Notes: generated from the letters alone by a model not told the origin. Shown: positions 22,610-34,942, numbered from the stretch's first letter. The stretch: DNA of 64,000 nucleotides from Paramyrothecium sp. XJ0827 (GCA_020881915.1 JAJFPB010000008.1:2232001-2296000), one strand, 5' to 3'. Numbers and translations are program-made.

Positions 22610-24622
22610 TCAGCTTACAATCAGTAAACAGTTGAGGTGTTTGCCATCAATGGCAAATGCGTTCTGTCGGTGTCCGGTTTCTTTCGCCTCCAATATCAGC
22701 TGCAATTCAAGCTGCAGCGCAGACGTGTTAGTGATTTTGAGCCTGCTAGCAGAGCAAGCAATACAATTTGCAGCTTACATCGTGTGTTAGGTCGTCGCAG
22801 TGGCTCGCGTAAGACGCGAGCGTCTCTTTCAACGTTTTTAATTCGTCAAACGCGGCTTGGAGGTTGGAGAGTTTGTCTGCGGACCGGGGAAAATTGCTGA
22901 ACTCTGCACCGTATTTTTGGCGGAATTCCTGGCAAACATCCACAGTTGTCGTGAGTCCTCGTGACAACATTCTTAGACGTCTCGCCTGCTCTCTGATCCA
23001 TTCTTGATTGCCGCGTACAGTTTTTTCTCGGTAACGGCCGCCTTCACCACAGGTGCGGGTTTCCTGGCAAGGGAACTTGTTGTTGTCCTGTTCGTATAAT
23101 CATGAGATCGGTCAATTCTTAAGCCGTCGGACAGAGGGGGGAAAGGTTTTGAGAGATGCTCAACGATAGAAGCCACTCACCTGGTCGTAGGCCCGAATAC
23201 CGCTGCGGATCTTGTCGGCAATTTTCTGCCATTGACTCTTGACTTGTTGGACTCTGGCTATAACGACTTCTAAAAAGTATTCTGGGGCGAACCAGACTCC
23301 GTCATTAATATCCTTTGTACCATAGCGAAAAGGATCTGTTTCTAGGCCGCCTTGCTCGTTCACACCGTCGCTAAAATATCCCTCCACTGATTCTCTCACA
23401 TCCGTCTTCGCACCATGGTAGGTGTCTACGAAACACCAGGCGACCCATTTGTTCGGATCGTGGGCAACCCCTGCAATGACACAAGTTGTATGGGCCTCAT
23501 ACAAAAAGCTGCGTTGAGCGGGATTCTCTCGGTTGAGCGACGTGACCTCGTGTGTTAGCCTTAAAGGTCTACTGTTGACGTTGCGACGAACATCTTCAGA
23601 TGGCTCAGGAAAATCTTGCCACACATAGTACGGGAGATGAAGATAGTATCGGAATTGTGGAAGACCATCGGCCTAAGCAATAGGGGTTAGCTTTCTAGGT
23701 GTGGAATTGGGTTGTTTGGGAGGCAGGGCCATGGAGCCATACAGCTCTGCTAACTCCAAGACTGGTCTTGGCAGAAAGATGATCATATATGGCGTCTCGG
23801 AGATGCTGGGATTCGAAAATGGAAGGTGAGGTCTTGATTAAGGCGAGGATTGACCGGCGGTTTAGATCCGTGACGAATCTGCAGTGGGAGAGCGGGTTAG
23901 CCACAGCAGATGGGTATAAATGACTCGCATATTGTAGCACGCAGATAAAGACAGGATGTTTAGTGCTATACGGACATTCGCCGATGTGTTGCCTCTACTC
24001 GAGGGCCAGTGCGAGCGTTTACCGGCGCAGTGTTGGTAGAGATTGTTTCGGTTGTTCTGTCGCGGACTTCTTCAAGAGCGTCTCTGGGCTGAATGCCAAC
24101 ATCGTTTTCTTGCAGTGGTCTACGCTGGTCGCAAACCCCAGCCATTATCGGTTCTAAGTGCTTCCGGCCAAGGTCTTTAGCTGAGAGAGGTCCACGGTCG
24201 TCTCGTGCGCACACCTTCCCATCGATCAGGCTCGCTTCGTACAACAAGGCAATCTTCTCACATCCTGCCACCTCATCCTCCGCCTCTAAGCTCGTTAGAC
24301 TTGCTCCTGGACACATAGATCTGACATAATCTGCCGCAGGCATACAATCCTCTGACTCATGTTCGCCTTGCATGAACTTCCGAATGACGGCTTCAGGGTC
24401 TCCCTCCTCCATCTTCGCTACCGTGTCAAAGTCATGCATTTGTGCGATTGTTGCGACGTATGCTTCATTCCTGATCGTGGCAGTTACAATGGGCTGGATA
24501 TGGCATGGTTCGTCTGCTGGATCACTGGCGATGAAGCAGGACGAGGGCTGCATATCGGTACCAGTGTCGGCGCACCTCGTCTCCGCCTCCTCGTTCCCTC
24601 TCCGGTAAAATTCTTCGGACAT
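22610..24622 (-). CDS. Conserved hypothetical protein, five exons, 557 aa
   Basis: Exons 24622-23976, 23878-23755, 23672-23181, 23087-22779 and 22711-22610 join with consistent phases (total 1674 nt including stop). I recall this overall pattern from fungal hypothetical proteins but know no function. Exon 1 is acidic and Cys-containing. Exons 2-3 carry the most conserved-looking part: a DLNRRSILALI helix, HLPYYVWQDFPEP, and an aromatic block with WVAWCFVDTYHG, VEGYFSDG, DPFRYG and VWFAPEYFLEVV. Exon 4 has QEWIREQARRLRML and a coiled-coil-like stretch; exon 5 is a Leu-rich helix. There is no signal peptide, membrane segment, or metal or nucleotide motif. The exon 1/2 donor GTCCGT is weak, chosen because it alone restores the frame. 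It lies 1.3 kb upstream of the ArgRS-like gene, on the same strand. Confidence 0.7.
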
Positions 24623-27600
24623 GGGACAAGGGGAAAATGAAATGATATGTTGAGAAGAAGAAAAGATAAGGTGGAAAGCCACACAAGAGGACAAAACAAA
24701 GAGTAAGAGCAGAAACAGTCCTGTAGTAAACTTTTAACCCGTAAGAAGTCAAGGAAACACAACCCTTCGACGAGGGTATGCCGCGAGAGATGTGATATCG
24801 TACAAGCGATGACGTACAAGAGCCCGAACTTATAAACATTCCCGTAGCAGGGACGAGGCTCGCTGGTGTATGCCAACATGTGCGCGAAACACCGACCTGG
24901 GTTGCTGCGGCATAACACCTTGCATGACAGCTCAGCCTCAGCATGCGGCCCAACCCTACCCAAATTATTTCCAATGCGAACCACGACATATAGTGCGCCT
25001 GTTCACCACTGAACACCGTTATTTTGCTATCTTTTGGACGGTACAATTGCTACATCTTGGATGCTGGCAGTTGGAGTTCAGGCATGACCCGGCCTTGATG
25101 CTAATGGGTCCGTAGCCACACCAACACTGCGTTGCGAAGAGTCAGGTTTAGCTGGCAAAGACGTGGTGAGGTGGACGAACGCAGTACCAGTAGAAGGTGA
25201 CGGCCTTTTTCTTCTTAGACGACGGCGGCTGATATAACGAGCGAGACGTTAGTTTGGGAAGACGGGCCTCCCGAGACGAGGGTATTTGTGCCCAACGTCA
25301 TTGGGATCGATCGGGTACACACGGACCATTGTCGCGCGTCGGATAAAGGGCTGTGTGTTGGCAAACACCGAGCAATCGTGACGATACTTCTAATAATTGT
25401 GCCATTGACACACTATTGGTCAATTCCTCTTTAGTCGCACTATCCCGAGCTACCCGTGCTGCTATACTGACCTCGGTTTAACGGCTAGCCTTGCCTTGCT
25501 TGGCCTCCTAGCCCGGACGAAGCCTTGATGACGGCAATGGATGCAGTGCCTCAATTGGGTTCCCTGGACGCGGAACGGGCGCGTAGAGGACACTCTTCTC
25601 CTGGAGAGAGTCGGCGGCGCGTCAAGTTTTCGGTATGTCGGCGAGAATGAAGAAATTTCTGCGTAAGGGGACGGTCCAATTGACCAATAGAACCCTGTCG
25701 AAGCAGACGCGCTCTCTCCCTTGCTTCAAATGAACACGTGACTGGGTTCCTTGCTTTTCATAGCAAGCCACAACATGAATGTCTGGCATCTACCAAGCCT
25801 AGACACTATTTTCTTGGAGTAGAGATGCGAATGGTAAGATCCATTCAAAGTACCAATGAAGGTTTATATAATGCCCTTCATAGACACAGTCTTTCTCACA
25901 CCACCCTTGGCTGACATGCAGTTTGTGACACCCAAGTCTCGTCATGTTTCCGGATATCCGGGTTATGTTTGGATGTGAAAGGCAGTATTCCCCTGTTGGG
26001 CATGTCTTCATGGAACCTCTCTAGTGACTAGACCTTGCCAAGCTTGTTATTACTCATTTTCGCAACCCTGACCGCGGCACATATTCTTTCAAAGACCTCG
26101 GTCTTTATCCGCAGGTGTTGAAACCGCCGCACAAAAAATGGATTGGTACTCCTCTTCGCCAAAGATTTCGAAACACGTTGCCTGATTGAAGCACAGGACG
26201 GTCGCGTCTGCACCAAGCAACCTCTGGCCATTCGTGTAGCAGAGCATTCGCATTCTCTAACAAACTCCACAATGGGGTGACGTAGAGATATTGCGCGTCG
26301 CACTCAAAAAGAGTGGCGCGACGCGACACATGTACGAGCAAGGACATGGGCCACTTTGCCCACGAGAAGGGCTTCTGATACTTTGAATGTTACAAACTCT
26401 GAGACACACTCATCCGTGCCGGCTGGCCGCTTCACATGGCCGCATATTTGAGCGACTACTATTTCGAATCAAAAGAAGTTCACCGTGTTACGATTTTTGT
26501 CAATCTACTACGCGCGTGCTAATCACATACAACCACGCGGCTCCTATTGCTCTGCTCGAGGCCTATCGGTAGAAGTGGATGACCTGCAATGGGCTACTGT
26601 CGAAACCATTGCTTCCGAAAAAGCCGACAACAGGCTTGTCAGCCAGGGAATAGCTTTCTTATCTCTCTGGGGTCCTCTCTTCAGTCTACATGGATCCCAG
26701 CTTACTTCATCTGATTTGTAGGCGACTGACTTGTCAAACGCAGACGGAGATAAACACGCGGGTTCGGCGCTAGATTGCGATGCCTCCATCTCGTGTTACT
26801 GCCGCATAACCTGCAGGAAGCCTGACGTCGTACCATAAGATCTTAGCTCCGCTGGTCATTTCCCATGCTAAACGCCGTCACCTGATGGATTTGTTCAGTC
26901 TAAGACACATCCAACATTCAAACGGTGCCACAAACTGAGACTGTATGCTCCCATGTCTCTAGCAGCCCTTCTCACGGCGAAGTATCGAGGGACATGCTCA
27001 CGCGTAGCCAGAAAGAGCATTATCGGTCGTCTCGAGCAATCCATACAAGTTGATGAGCTATCGGGTGGAATGACAAGAGACATATAATCCAGTCTGGTTG
27101 GTTTGAAGAAGACACAAGATCTGCCTTACTTGAAGGTAAAAGCTTACCCTTACATGAATGCCTTTCATAGCATGAGAACTGACATCAAAGATTCATTTCC
27201 GCACAATAACGAGCTAATCCAATGAAAGAAACCCTCGTGCTGTTTTTTACTTTCGAAAGAGCAGGCGAGTCGGGTCCATCCCACACGTGAACTAAGTATA
27301 GGCACAGCCGCCACCTACTCTAACTCTCCGTAATCTACCATGAAAGCGGCGCATATTCGTTGGAGATGATTGATAGCCGGTGTCACTAGACATATCTGTT
27401 CCAGTCACAGCACGCTAAGTGTCTAGAACGGCGCAACTTCGGACTATTTTGTATGCGATATACGGATATTCACTCTTACACAGCGTCAGTGATACGTAAG
27501 GGGGTCTCAAAGCCGACCTCTCCATCCTATTAGATCCAGTACTTACTGGGAAACTCTTTCCTATTCCCATTCAAGCGGGAATTCCTAGCCATTACAACCC

Positions 27601-27899
27601 CGACCTAAGTCAGTATTGTGGAATGGTCAAATTTGAGACTACCCAAGTACGCCTTTTGTGTCTTCATTGGAATGTTAAATAGTTCTGCCAGATTGAATAG
27701 GTATTTAAGTAACAGGGCCTTCATCCTCTCTTCTAACTCAACGAACCTGTTACACAACTTGTCACACTTGACCGCTTCTGCCGTACCACAGGTTACTCAA
27801 GGCTTTTGTAACTGCGGGTAATTGCCGACTTGTTGACTTGTATCACTCATTCTAACACTGCAACGCAGATCTCGGCCACAACATTCCCAAAACCTCAAA
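24623..27899. other. 3.3-kb intergenic stretch with possible gene remnants
   Basis: No complete gene is seen. Minus-strand frames at 25799-26011 (Cys-containing) and 26028-26347 have some protein-like character but no start, domain or splice-compatible partner; they could be decayed exons. The right end is the upstream region of the small secreted protein at 27900, with a TATTTAA element near 27703. Confidence 0.45.
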
Positions 27900-28166
27900 A
27901 TGTTCCAATTTCTCAAACTTAGCACTTTGTTGTGCATCGTTGCTGCAAATGTAGCGTACGGACAGGACGGTTGTGATTGCGGACCGAGGGAGGGCACTTT
28001 TTGCGGATCGAGGAAGTGGAGTAACCGTGGCACACTAATCGGGAACGGTTGTTCTGACAAGTTTCTATATGGCTGCAGCTCTGAAGACACGGAGGCCTTG
28101 TTGATTGAGTACTGTACGAACGGGTGCGTTGGAAGTGGAACTGGGGGCAACGATCGATGCAAATAG
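27900..28166 (+). CDS. Small secreted cysteine-rich protein, 88 aa, 8 Cys
   Basis: A single-exon frame of 88 residues. Residues 1-21 (MFQFLKLSTLLCIVAANVAYG) form a signal peptide. The mature part of about 67 residues has eight cysteines: a C-x-C pair right after cleavage, then evenly spaced single cysteines, finishing with C-x3-C and RCK at the C-terminus. It is Gly-rich (GSGTGGND near the end). The pattern of isolated cysteines resembles hydrophobin-sized or effector-like fungal proteins, but there is no CC pair, so it is not a hydrophobin. I do not recognise the family. The gene stands alone, more than 3 kb from its neighbours, as is common for effector candidates in gene-sparse DNA. Confidence 0.68.
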   Translation: MFQFLKLSTLLCIVAANVAYGQDGCDCGPREGTFCGSRKWSNRGTLIGNGCSDKFLYGCSSEDTEALLIEYCTNGCVGSGTGGNDRCK

Positions 28167-30436
28167 CCCAGGGAGGTGCAGTAGATACCTGAATTTACGT
28201 TGGAGCCTGAGCAGCTTCAATAGCAACTTTGATTAATCCGAAGGAATTTTTGTGATGCAGTAGAGGGCTTGCGTTGAAGACACTTTGTTCAGAAATAGTC
28301 CTGTATCTGTCCGTCCTATGGAGAAAGTTCTAGGACTATTTTTAGCCCCCACTCCCATGCCCTCGTTCCTAATACATGTAGATTCACTCTGGAATCAATG
28401 CCAAATATACCTGTAGTTTTCAAGGAGTTAGGTAGCAGGAAAGATTCGCAGCGACTTTCCCTGTCCGTAGTCTAGGGTAGCAAAGTGCTTGTCTGGCCCA
28501 GACCGTTGGCTTATCTTCGACCAGCTTTTCTCCATTCCACAGCAGGCCGTCAGAGCAGATCCAATTGTCGTCTATTCTTTTCACCGAAAGACGGAACAGA
28601 TTTGGTCTATTTGCATGAGTTAGGTCCCAGCTGGAGGTTGAGTCTGAATCGTACAATTAATCTACCGCTTGCAAGCTTACAACCAGCATCACCAGTGCCC
28701 ATAAACACATCACGCGTGGTGATTAGCATTAGCATTTCCAAGCACCAGCCAAAGAGCACTTTCACTTTTTGACTCTCATCACCCTGCATGTCGCTCCAGC
28801 CGTCCTCGTAAGATGCCATCCATCCTGACCACTCGTATGGGTTCAAGCCACTTACAATTCTCGAATCCAGCATGCTAGACGGCTACGGCGGTACCTATCG
28901 CCAGATCTATCGTTGCGACCGCTCTTCAAACCTGGGCTTTGGTCCTGCAGCGGGACCAACCACCAGCAGGCGGCAGCAGGAGATGCAGGTCATCTTTCTG
29001 CAACCCAATCCGAAGTGATGCAATATCTCGGCCTCTGCTTACGTGTGTTCTCAAAAAGCAGCGTGGCTTATACACCAGCCTAACTCGGCAGGCTAGTGTT
29101 TCCGCTTGTCGCAGTGCTTTCACTCCTGTTTATTGTGTTTGTCGTTAATCCGAGCCATCGTCGCTTCATTTTGCAATTTTATTTGTCAGGCGCATATCGT
29201 AGCTATCGGATTTGTCTAAATTTGCTGCAGCTCAAAATCTGTAATGATATCTTCTACACTTACATTTTCTGGATGGTAGCGAATTGCTGATTTTGTTTGG
29301 CTCAATATCTGAAACGATTCATCCTTTTAGGTTCCTTTCTGCTTTATGTTTTGAGTACAACCCACCTGATCCCTCGTCTAATTTAACCCTAGAATGAGTG
29401 ATAAGGCTCGAGGAATATGTTGCAGGGGAAATAAGTTCCAAAATTGATCGTGCTGGATGAAATCAATGTGATGTAGGATCGAATACTTAGCTCAGGATGT
29501 GCTATTCTACCTATAGTATATCGAAAGCACAGGTTACTTTTCTCCAGACTAAGGAGGTGGTTTGCTTGAAAGCAATATTCTCCACAAACACGTGTGTGTG
29601 CCTACGTAACCTCCAGTCTTCTGGGGTGGGAGCGAAATGCCTACCGTGAGCAGTTAGACCGATCATCGTGGATATCATAGAATGCAAAATGTGCAGTGCA
29701 ATCCCGTACCGATGGTGGAGCCACAAGGTGGGGAGGTGAATTATTCAGGGTTTAAGTGGATATGGTGCAGTTCGAGTCTGCTCGTTGTCATAGATAAATC
29801 CAGTCCATGGGTTTCATGATGGAAAGAGGTGGGCGTGTAACATGTCTTGCAAGCAAAGCTCACGACATGCAACTGCCGCTGCGAGTGGGGACAAGGAGTA
29901 CTGTTAGGCAAGGAGGAGTGGACTTGGCCACGAGACAGGTGGTCAACATGGATTGATTAGGGATTCCAAACATGTAATAACATCTTCATACTCCAACACC
30001 TTCAGTGAACTGCAGCACACCCAAGGCAAACAACGCGTAACCTTTCCATGTGACCGAACAAGAGAAAGAGGACCCGGGGCACGGCGTATCGCGTCAACCA
30101 TCACTATGCTGCCACGTTAGTACAGTCATTGTCTGGAGTCTAGAGTCGCTTACACGGTCCAGGATCTGATCGGACCGGTGTGTGCTCGTGTTGGCTTCAC
30201 CTGTCAAGGCTACTAGACCCAGCAACCACGTTGAGGTACGAGCTCTGCTGGGGCCGCATCCACCCACCCCCAGTATATTTTGCAACCGCTGGGACGGTTG
30301 AAAGACCTGCAGAACAAATCAAGACAAAAACAGACCGGGAAAAAAAACGAGAAAAAAACCCAGCCGCTGAAGGAAACAGACGCTGGAAGAGACAAAGGAA
30401 AGAAACGAAAGGACACGACGTACCTGGTCTGCTCCT
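28167..30436. other. 2.3-kb intergenic stretch, nothing firm
   Basis: A minus-strand frame near 28420-28690 has plausible codon use but no start or domain. A purine-rich tract (mostly A and G on the plus strand) runs from about 30315 to 30425. No RNA gene or mobile element is seen. Confidence 0.45.
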
Positions 30437-30751
30437 CTAGCGAGCGGTGTGTCCAGCTCCGATCCGGTCCAACTCCGTACCCAAGTTGTCTAGCCTGCCA
30501 TTACCCGATAGACCGGCAAGGTGGACCTGAGGTGGCGGCTCCGGCTCTCGAGATGTAGCGGCATTCTCCAGATCCCGGTCTGGAGAAATCGTCTCTCGAG
30601 GGCGGGAGCCGAAAGCCTTCCTCCACAGGGGACCCCAGAAGCGATAGTCATTGCTGGCCCGGAACTCAGCCAGCTTGACTAGCGCCTGGAAGAGCCCGAA
30701 GACAAAGGCCACCACCAATGCCACAAGTGGCGCGAATCGCTTGACGGTTTC
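30437..30751 (-). CDS. C-terminal exon of a small hypothetical membrane protein
   Basis: The frame from a plausible acceptor (GTTAG|GAAACC) at 30751 down to the stop at 30437 encodes about 104 residues: ETVKRFAPL, a strongly hydrophobic helix (VALVVAFVFGLFQALVKLA), an aromatic block (SNDYRFWGPLWRKAF), and a Pro/Glu-rich tail. The upstream exon is not established; a frame ending LSRVILSPSTSLAWSFLG before a GT donor near 31088 is a candidate, but it has no ATG. The family is unrecognised. The helix next to a basic aromatic segment suggests a single-pass membrane protein. Confidence 0.35.
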   Translation of the reverse strand, partial: ETVKRFAPLVALVVAFVFGLFQALVKLAEFRASNDYRFWGPLWRKAFGSRPRETISPDRDLENAATSREPEPPPQVHLAGLSGNGRLDNLGTELDRIGAGHTAR

Positions 30752-32243
30752 CTAACTCATGGCAGCGAGGCGTTGAGAAACTGGGACGGCGTGGACGTAA
30801 ATCGAAGCTGGTATCTGTAGTGAAAGTTACTGTAGACAAGCTGCAGAAAGCGAGTGCAGAGAGGAGAGTAACTTACTGGCACAGTCGTCGATGTAGAGTA
30901 GAAAAAGAGAGGAAAGACGAGACAAACATGGGACGCGATAATAAAGCACCAGGCACTTGTCGTGTCGCGTCTCGCTTCCTGGAAACTTTGCTTGGATGAT
31001 AAACAATCGTTGCCCCCCGACCTGGCGCATAAGAAAACCTTCTGTAGAGTCATGCATGCATTATCAAAGTTAGAAGTGCACCACGTACCGAGGAAGGACC
31101 ACGCCAAGGAGGTGGAGGGAGACAGAATGACACGGGACAGGAAGCCGAACAATGGCAATGGAAAAGGAACCGGGGAAGAGCCAGGGAAATGGAAAAGACT
31201 CGCGCACAGGTCTGCTTCATTAAATTTTGTGAATTCATTTTCCGTTCGATGTATACGATATGAATGATGGGCTTCACACCTGCTGAGGCGCCCTACCTAA
31301 GGCCAACATGACCAGGACATCAAGGTGGGCATCCGACTGACTGAGTACCTCAGGTATCTACCATAGGTACAGTGCCTTATGTGCCTCAGGCACCTTGGCT
31401 ACCTAGTACCGTATTGAGACCTCTTCCCTTCCGTCTTCCGTTACCTGAGCTGGATGCCTTACCGTACAGCAAGCCAGGCAGGGTATCTCAAGGTACCTAA
31501 GGCAGGTAAGGCAGGTAGGGCAGGTAAGGTAAGGTATAGTACCTTACGTGCTTACAGTAGGTACCTTAGCTACTTGTCAGTAATTTGGAAGTGAAGGACC
31601 CTCGGGAGGAAGGTGCCTTATCTTATGCCAGATCCTGATAGTGTTGACGCTGTACTAATGTGACAAGCAAACGAGGCCAAGCCAGCACAACGGCTATTTG
31701 TCTTGTGTAGAGCCCAGCCTAGTGCTTGGCATTGCCTGTTATGTTAGTAAGGTACTAGTAAGGTAGTCAATCTTTTTCAGGTTGCATGTTGCTTTGATCT
31801 GGTCTGCACCTCCGACGGATGTTTTCATGCAGTGGTCAACATCTCTGCTTTTGAATCTTGAGCCTCAGTGCTACGGCTGATCGCTCATGTTCTTGCAAAT
31901 TTTCGACTCCTGAACCGTCTTTCTGCTGTATAATTTTGCCCTGACCCACCATCGGCAACTTCGACAGTAGTACTACTCAGTATTGTACTCCATTATATCA
32001 AGGGGAAAGTTCGTGGCAACCTTTAGCTGTGCGGCTGCTGCTGCAAGAGGTCACAAGATTCTTCGCCGAAGGTTTAGTTTCCCACCTCTGAAAATTTGAT
32101 CGAAATATTGGAATCACTTATCAACAAAGATTCCGCTGTAACAATTTGCATTCCTCCTCAGTTCTCAAATCAGTTTTCCCTACGACGTCCGCATCTTCCA
32201 CCACACGGATCAGACTAGCACGCGCAAACAGATCATCTCGACA
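30752..32243. other. Intergenic stretch with GGTA-rich simple repeats
   Basis: The left part may hold upstream exons of the small membrane protein; the centre (31330-31585) is packed with AGGTACCT/GGCAGGTA-type repeats listed separately; the right end is the promoter of the F-box gene. Confidence 0.5.
31330..31585. repeat. Degenerate AGGTAC / GGCAGGTAA repeat tract
   Basis: Dense imperfect repeats of GGTA, AGGTACCT and GGCAGGTAAGGCAGGTAG, clearest at 31488-31540, together with their reverse complements (TACCTTA, ACCTCAGGTA). The tract has local palindromes and could fold. It contains no coding frame. Similar AGGTACCTA-rich simple sequences occur in many ascomycete genomes. Confidence 0.65.
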
Positions 32244-33287
32244 ATGGATTTTAAGCGTGGCAAGTCTCGTTTGTTGCGTAAACTGGGAAAGATCAAGCTG
32301 GCTGCTCAACGCTGCAAGCGAACCCCTACCAGTCTTCTTCTGAAGTTGCCGGTAGATGTGATTATGCGCATCATGGAGCATCTACCTCAAGGCAACCAAG
32401 TTTTATTGTCGCAAACGTGTCGATCGCTTTATGATGGACTCGCAACTACCTGCGGCATATCTGGCGCCTTGAACCAGGAGCAGAAATTCCACTTTCTTGT
32501 TGGCCTTGCCCATAGCTTACCTGATCACTGGGTATGCAACGGGTGCGTACAGCTCCACCCTTTCGAGGAGAGAGATACGCCCGAGACACCTTATGCTGTT
32601 ACTTGTCCTCGCGGATGGAGGCGTCTCCGAGACACCCAAACAGGACCAGCTCCCTATCACTTCAATTATCGCTTCGTTCAGCTAGCCTTGAAGTACCATC
32701 GAATGGGTTGCAGAGACGAATATGTCCAAAAGATCCTGAGAAAAAGGCATTTCACGGAGGCCCGGGTATTCAGCTTAAATGGCTGGGTTTATTCTAAGAT
32801 TGTCAACGGCAGATTTCTCGTCATGGTGACTCGCCAGTGTTACAAGCCCACCCCTGAAGCAGAGAAATCGGATTACTTTCAGAATTTAAGTATTTGCAGG
32901 CACCAAAGAATTCATAAGAGGGCCGAAATGGCAGATGTGGGCGACGGAGACGACTTTTGCAAGACGTGTCTGCATTCAGCCTATTGGCGGGCAGTGTCCA
33001 GACAGCATTTTGACGAAGAGGTTCAAGGTAGCTGCCCGTTCTGCGCTGTCGATTGGCGTTTCACCTGGACAAAATATGCCTGCTATCTCGACACTTGGCA
33101 TGATTACGGTCCCGAGGGCTCTCCATTAGACGCAGCTTGGAGTGTACATGTCCACGGGTCCGATCACGGCAAAGACTTGGTCGAGAGACATGAACCTGGG
33201 AACATTAGACGCTCCTTTGGCAAGCGCCCTCCAGTGAGACCAGTAGACTACGCGATAGAGAGAGCTTGGACCCAGGCAGGGCTGTAA
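32244..33287 (+). CDS. F-box protein
   Basis: An intronless 347-residue protein. After a basic N-terminus, residues about 30-70 (LLLKLPVDVIMRIMEHLPQGNQVLLSQTCRSLYDGL) form an F-box, the helix bundle that docks on Skp1 in SCF ubiquitin ligases. The rest contains cysteine pairs (CNGCVQLHPFEE, CKTCLHSAYW, CPFCAVDWRF) arranged as in a fungal F-box subgroup in which the region after the F-box holds CxxC pairs and aromatic blocks; these may bind zinc. It is likely a substrate adaptor for protein turnover, substrate unknown. The start is the only ATG ahead of the F-box. Confidence 0.8.
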   Translation: MDFKRGKSRLLRKLGKIKLAAQRCKRTPTSLLLKLPVDVIMRIMEHLPQGNQVLLSQTCRSLYDGLATTCGISGALNQEQKFHFLVGLAHSLPDHWVCNGCVQLHPFEERDTPETPYAVTCPRGWRRLRDTQTGPAPYHFNYRFVQLALKYHRMGCRDEYVQKILRKRHFTEARVFSLNGWVYSKIVNGRFLVMVTRQCYKPTPEAEKSDYFQNLSICRHQRIHKRAEMADVGDGDDFCKTCLHSAYWRAVSRQHFDEEVQGSCPFCAVDWRFTWTKYACYLDTWHDYGPEGSPLDAAWSVHVHGSDHGKDLVERHEPGNIRRSFGKRPPVRPVDYAIERAWTQAGL

Positions 33288-34942
33288 CGGACAGTTTCAG
33301 GGCCATTCAGCAAGCAAGCATCGCGTGGTTGATTTGGAGGTTTGCGCGTTCAATCCGATCAAACGTGAGCCCCTGCGCTAGGTTGCATGGAAGATGCTTC
33401 TCACATTATTATCACAGCAGGCATTATCGAAAGGTACCCGCGACAAATCTAGCCAGCAGACTATAGAAAAGGCGTCTTCGGAGGGCGCGATGTTACCTTC
33501 AGTATCGGGTTTTTCTGGTCTGCTTCAATGCTCGCTAGCTTGATATCTGACGAGGCCGCTCGGACTCGGTACACCATTTCCACAAATCGCTGAGGCCTCG
33601 CTAAATTCATAATACCTACCTTGTCGTTTCTTAAAACCTCGGTGTTAATTTTCCCGTGACTTGGTAGCCGCTCAGTGTTGCTTCCTTCATTACGAGGCAC
33701 ACTTCTCATTTGCAAGATCATAAACCTGGGGTGTGGCACTGCAAAAATGGATACTTCTCCACGACAAACGCAGGCCAACACGAGGAAGGGCACCGCTAGT
33801 CCATACAAGGTCAGGGGCACCTTGTTCCATTGCTTATTCTGGCTACATGCTCTACGAATTCGGACAGGAGCCTCGGGACACGCAGTAACTGCAGCAAGAC
33901 CATCCGCATCGTTTTTGGCAAAACGTGCGGGACCAGGATGCGTCAAGACAAGCTTCCACCCGCCATCGGCTAAGTGCTACATCTTTGGTCTGGCATTTCA
34001 CGAGTATACGTTGTTTCTTCAGCTAGCCGGGAAACCAAAACAGCTTAGTGAACTTGGCGGCCCTGTTTGGGCGACGCCACCCGCCGTTACGTTCCCAAAG
34101 CCCTCGACCCGATCAGGCCACATGGCAAAGCGGACCAAGGAAGACTCTATCTTTTTAGCTCGCGCCTCCCCTGAACCAACAGCGGCCCAGATCATCTCAG
34201 GGCGTTGAGATGGGCTGCCACGAGGGTTACATCGCTGGCTAGTGTGGACATCTGGGGCTCAGATCTACTTGCTCAAAACGAGGGCTTTCGGAACCTTCCA
34301 CACTCTGTGTGTTTGCGATTTCCTTTCCTTGAAGGATTTCATGACAGCTCGTTGCCACAGTGAACGGCATGTGCTTTTTGGGTAAAAAAATCCCAAGCCT
34401 GCGAGGTCCAGCCCAGATGGCTCCCGATGGTCCGTCCTTCTCACTACCAACAGCCTTAAATTTCCGAAGATTTGGGGGGGGCCGATGCGACCTTGACGGT
34501 AAAAACCTAAAATAAACGTCACAGGAAGCTTCATGCAGGTTGGGTGCGACCCAGAGAAGCATTTCAACTGGCGTTTTCCCGCAGCGGCCTGAATACACTA
34601 ACTCAAGGCTAACCTTGAACAGAGCGGAAGCTTCTGCCGTCTACCGAAACCACGGTTTTGGTCTGTGAAAATGTTTCTCACGGTTTGCGGCGGGACGAAC
34701 AATCTCGTCAATGATTGATGGATTAGTTCAGTAGCCAGATGCTGTCTGCAACGCAATTTACACTAGGATGAGGGTCGTGACTCTGGAGACGAAATAGATT
34801 CCCGAGAATATAAATATCAAGATAAATCCCATTCCCAGGCCTTAGGATACAGCTATCTAAGACTCAAGCATTCTACCAAGGCCACCTCCATACCCCTGAG
34901 CTTGTGCCTATCAGATTCCTAGTCCCTTACTACACTCTCATC
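33288..34942. other. 1.65-kb intergenic stretch before the pectate lyase gene
   Basis: Contradictory open frames occur on both strands (33461-33946 minus, 33675-34208 plus, 34239-34598 minus) without motifs; I treat them as noise. The pectate lyase core promoter lies at the right end (TATA at 34809). Confidence 0.5.
34809..34816 (+). promoter_or_regulatory. TATA box of the pectate lyase gene
   Basis: TATAAATA about 127 bp upstream of the ATG at 34943, with CT-rich sequence between. Confidence 0.5.

Noticed and set aside
25799..26011. Minus-strand frame with CPTGEYC and paired cysteines
   Set aside because: No signal peptide, start context or splice partner; possibly a decayed exon, but not supportable as a gene.
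27900..28166. Hydrophobin
   Set aside because: Eight cysteines and a signal peptide are present, but the two CC pairs required by hydrophobins are missing.
28420..28873. Minus-strand frames with plausible codon use (NWICSDGLLWNGEK region)
   Set aside because: The two frames cannot be joined by a reasonable intron (only about 37 nt available), and no domain is recognised.
33461..34208. Overlapping open frames of 161 and 177 residues on opposite strands
   Set aside because: They exclude each other and neither has a domain, signal or conserved-looking segment.
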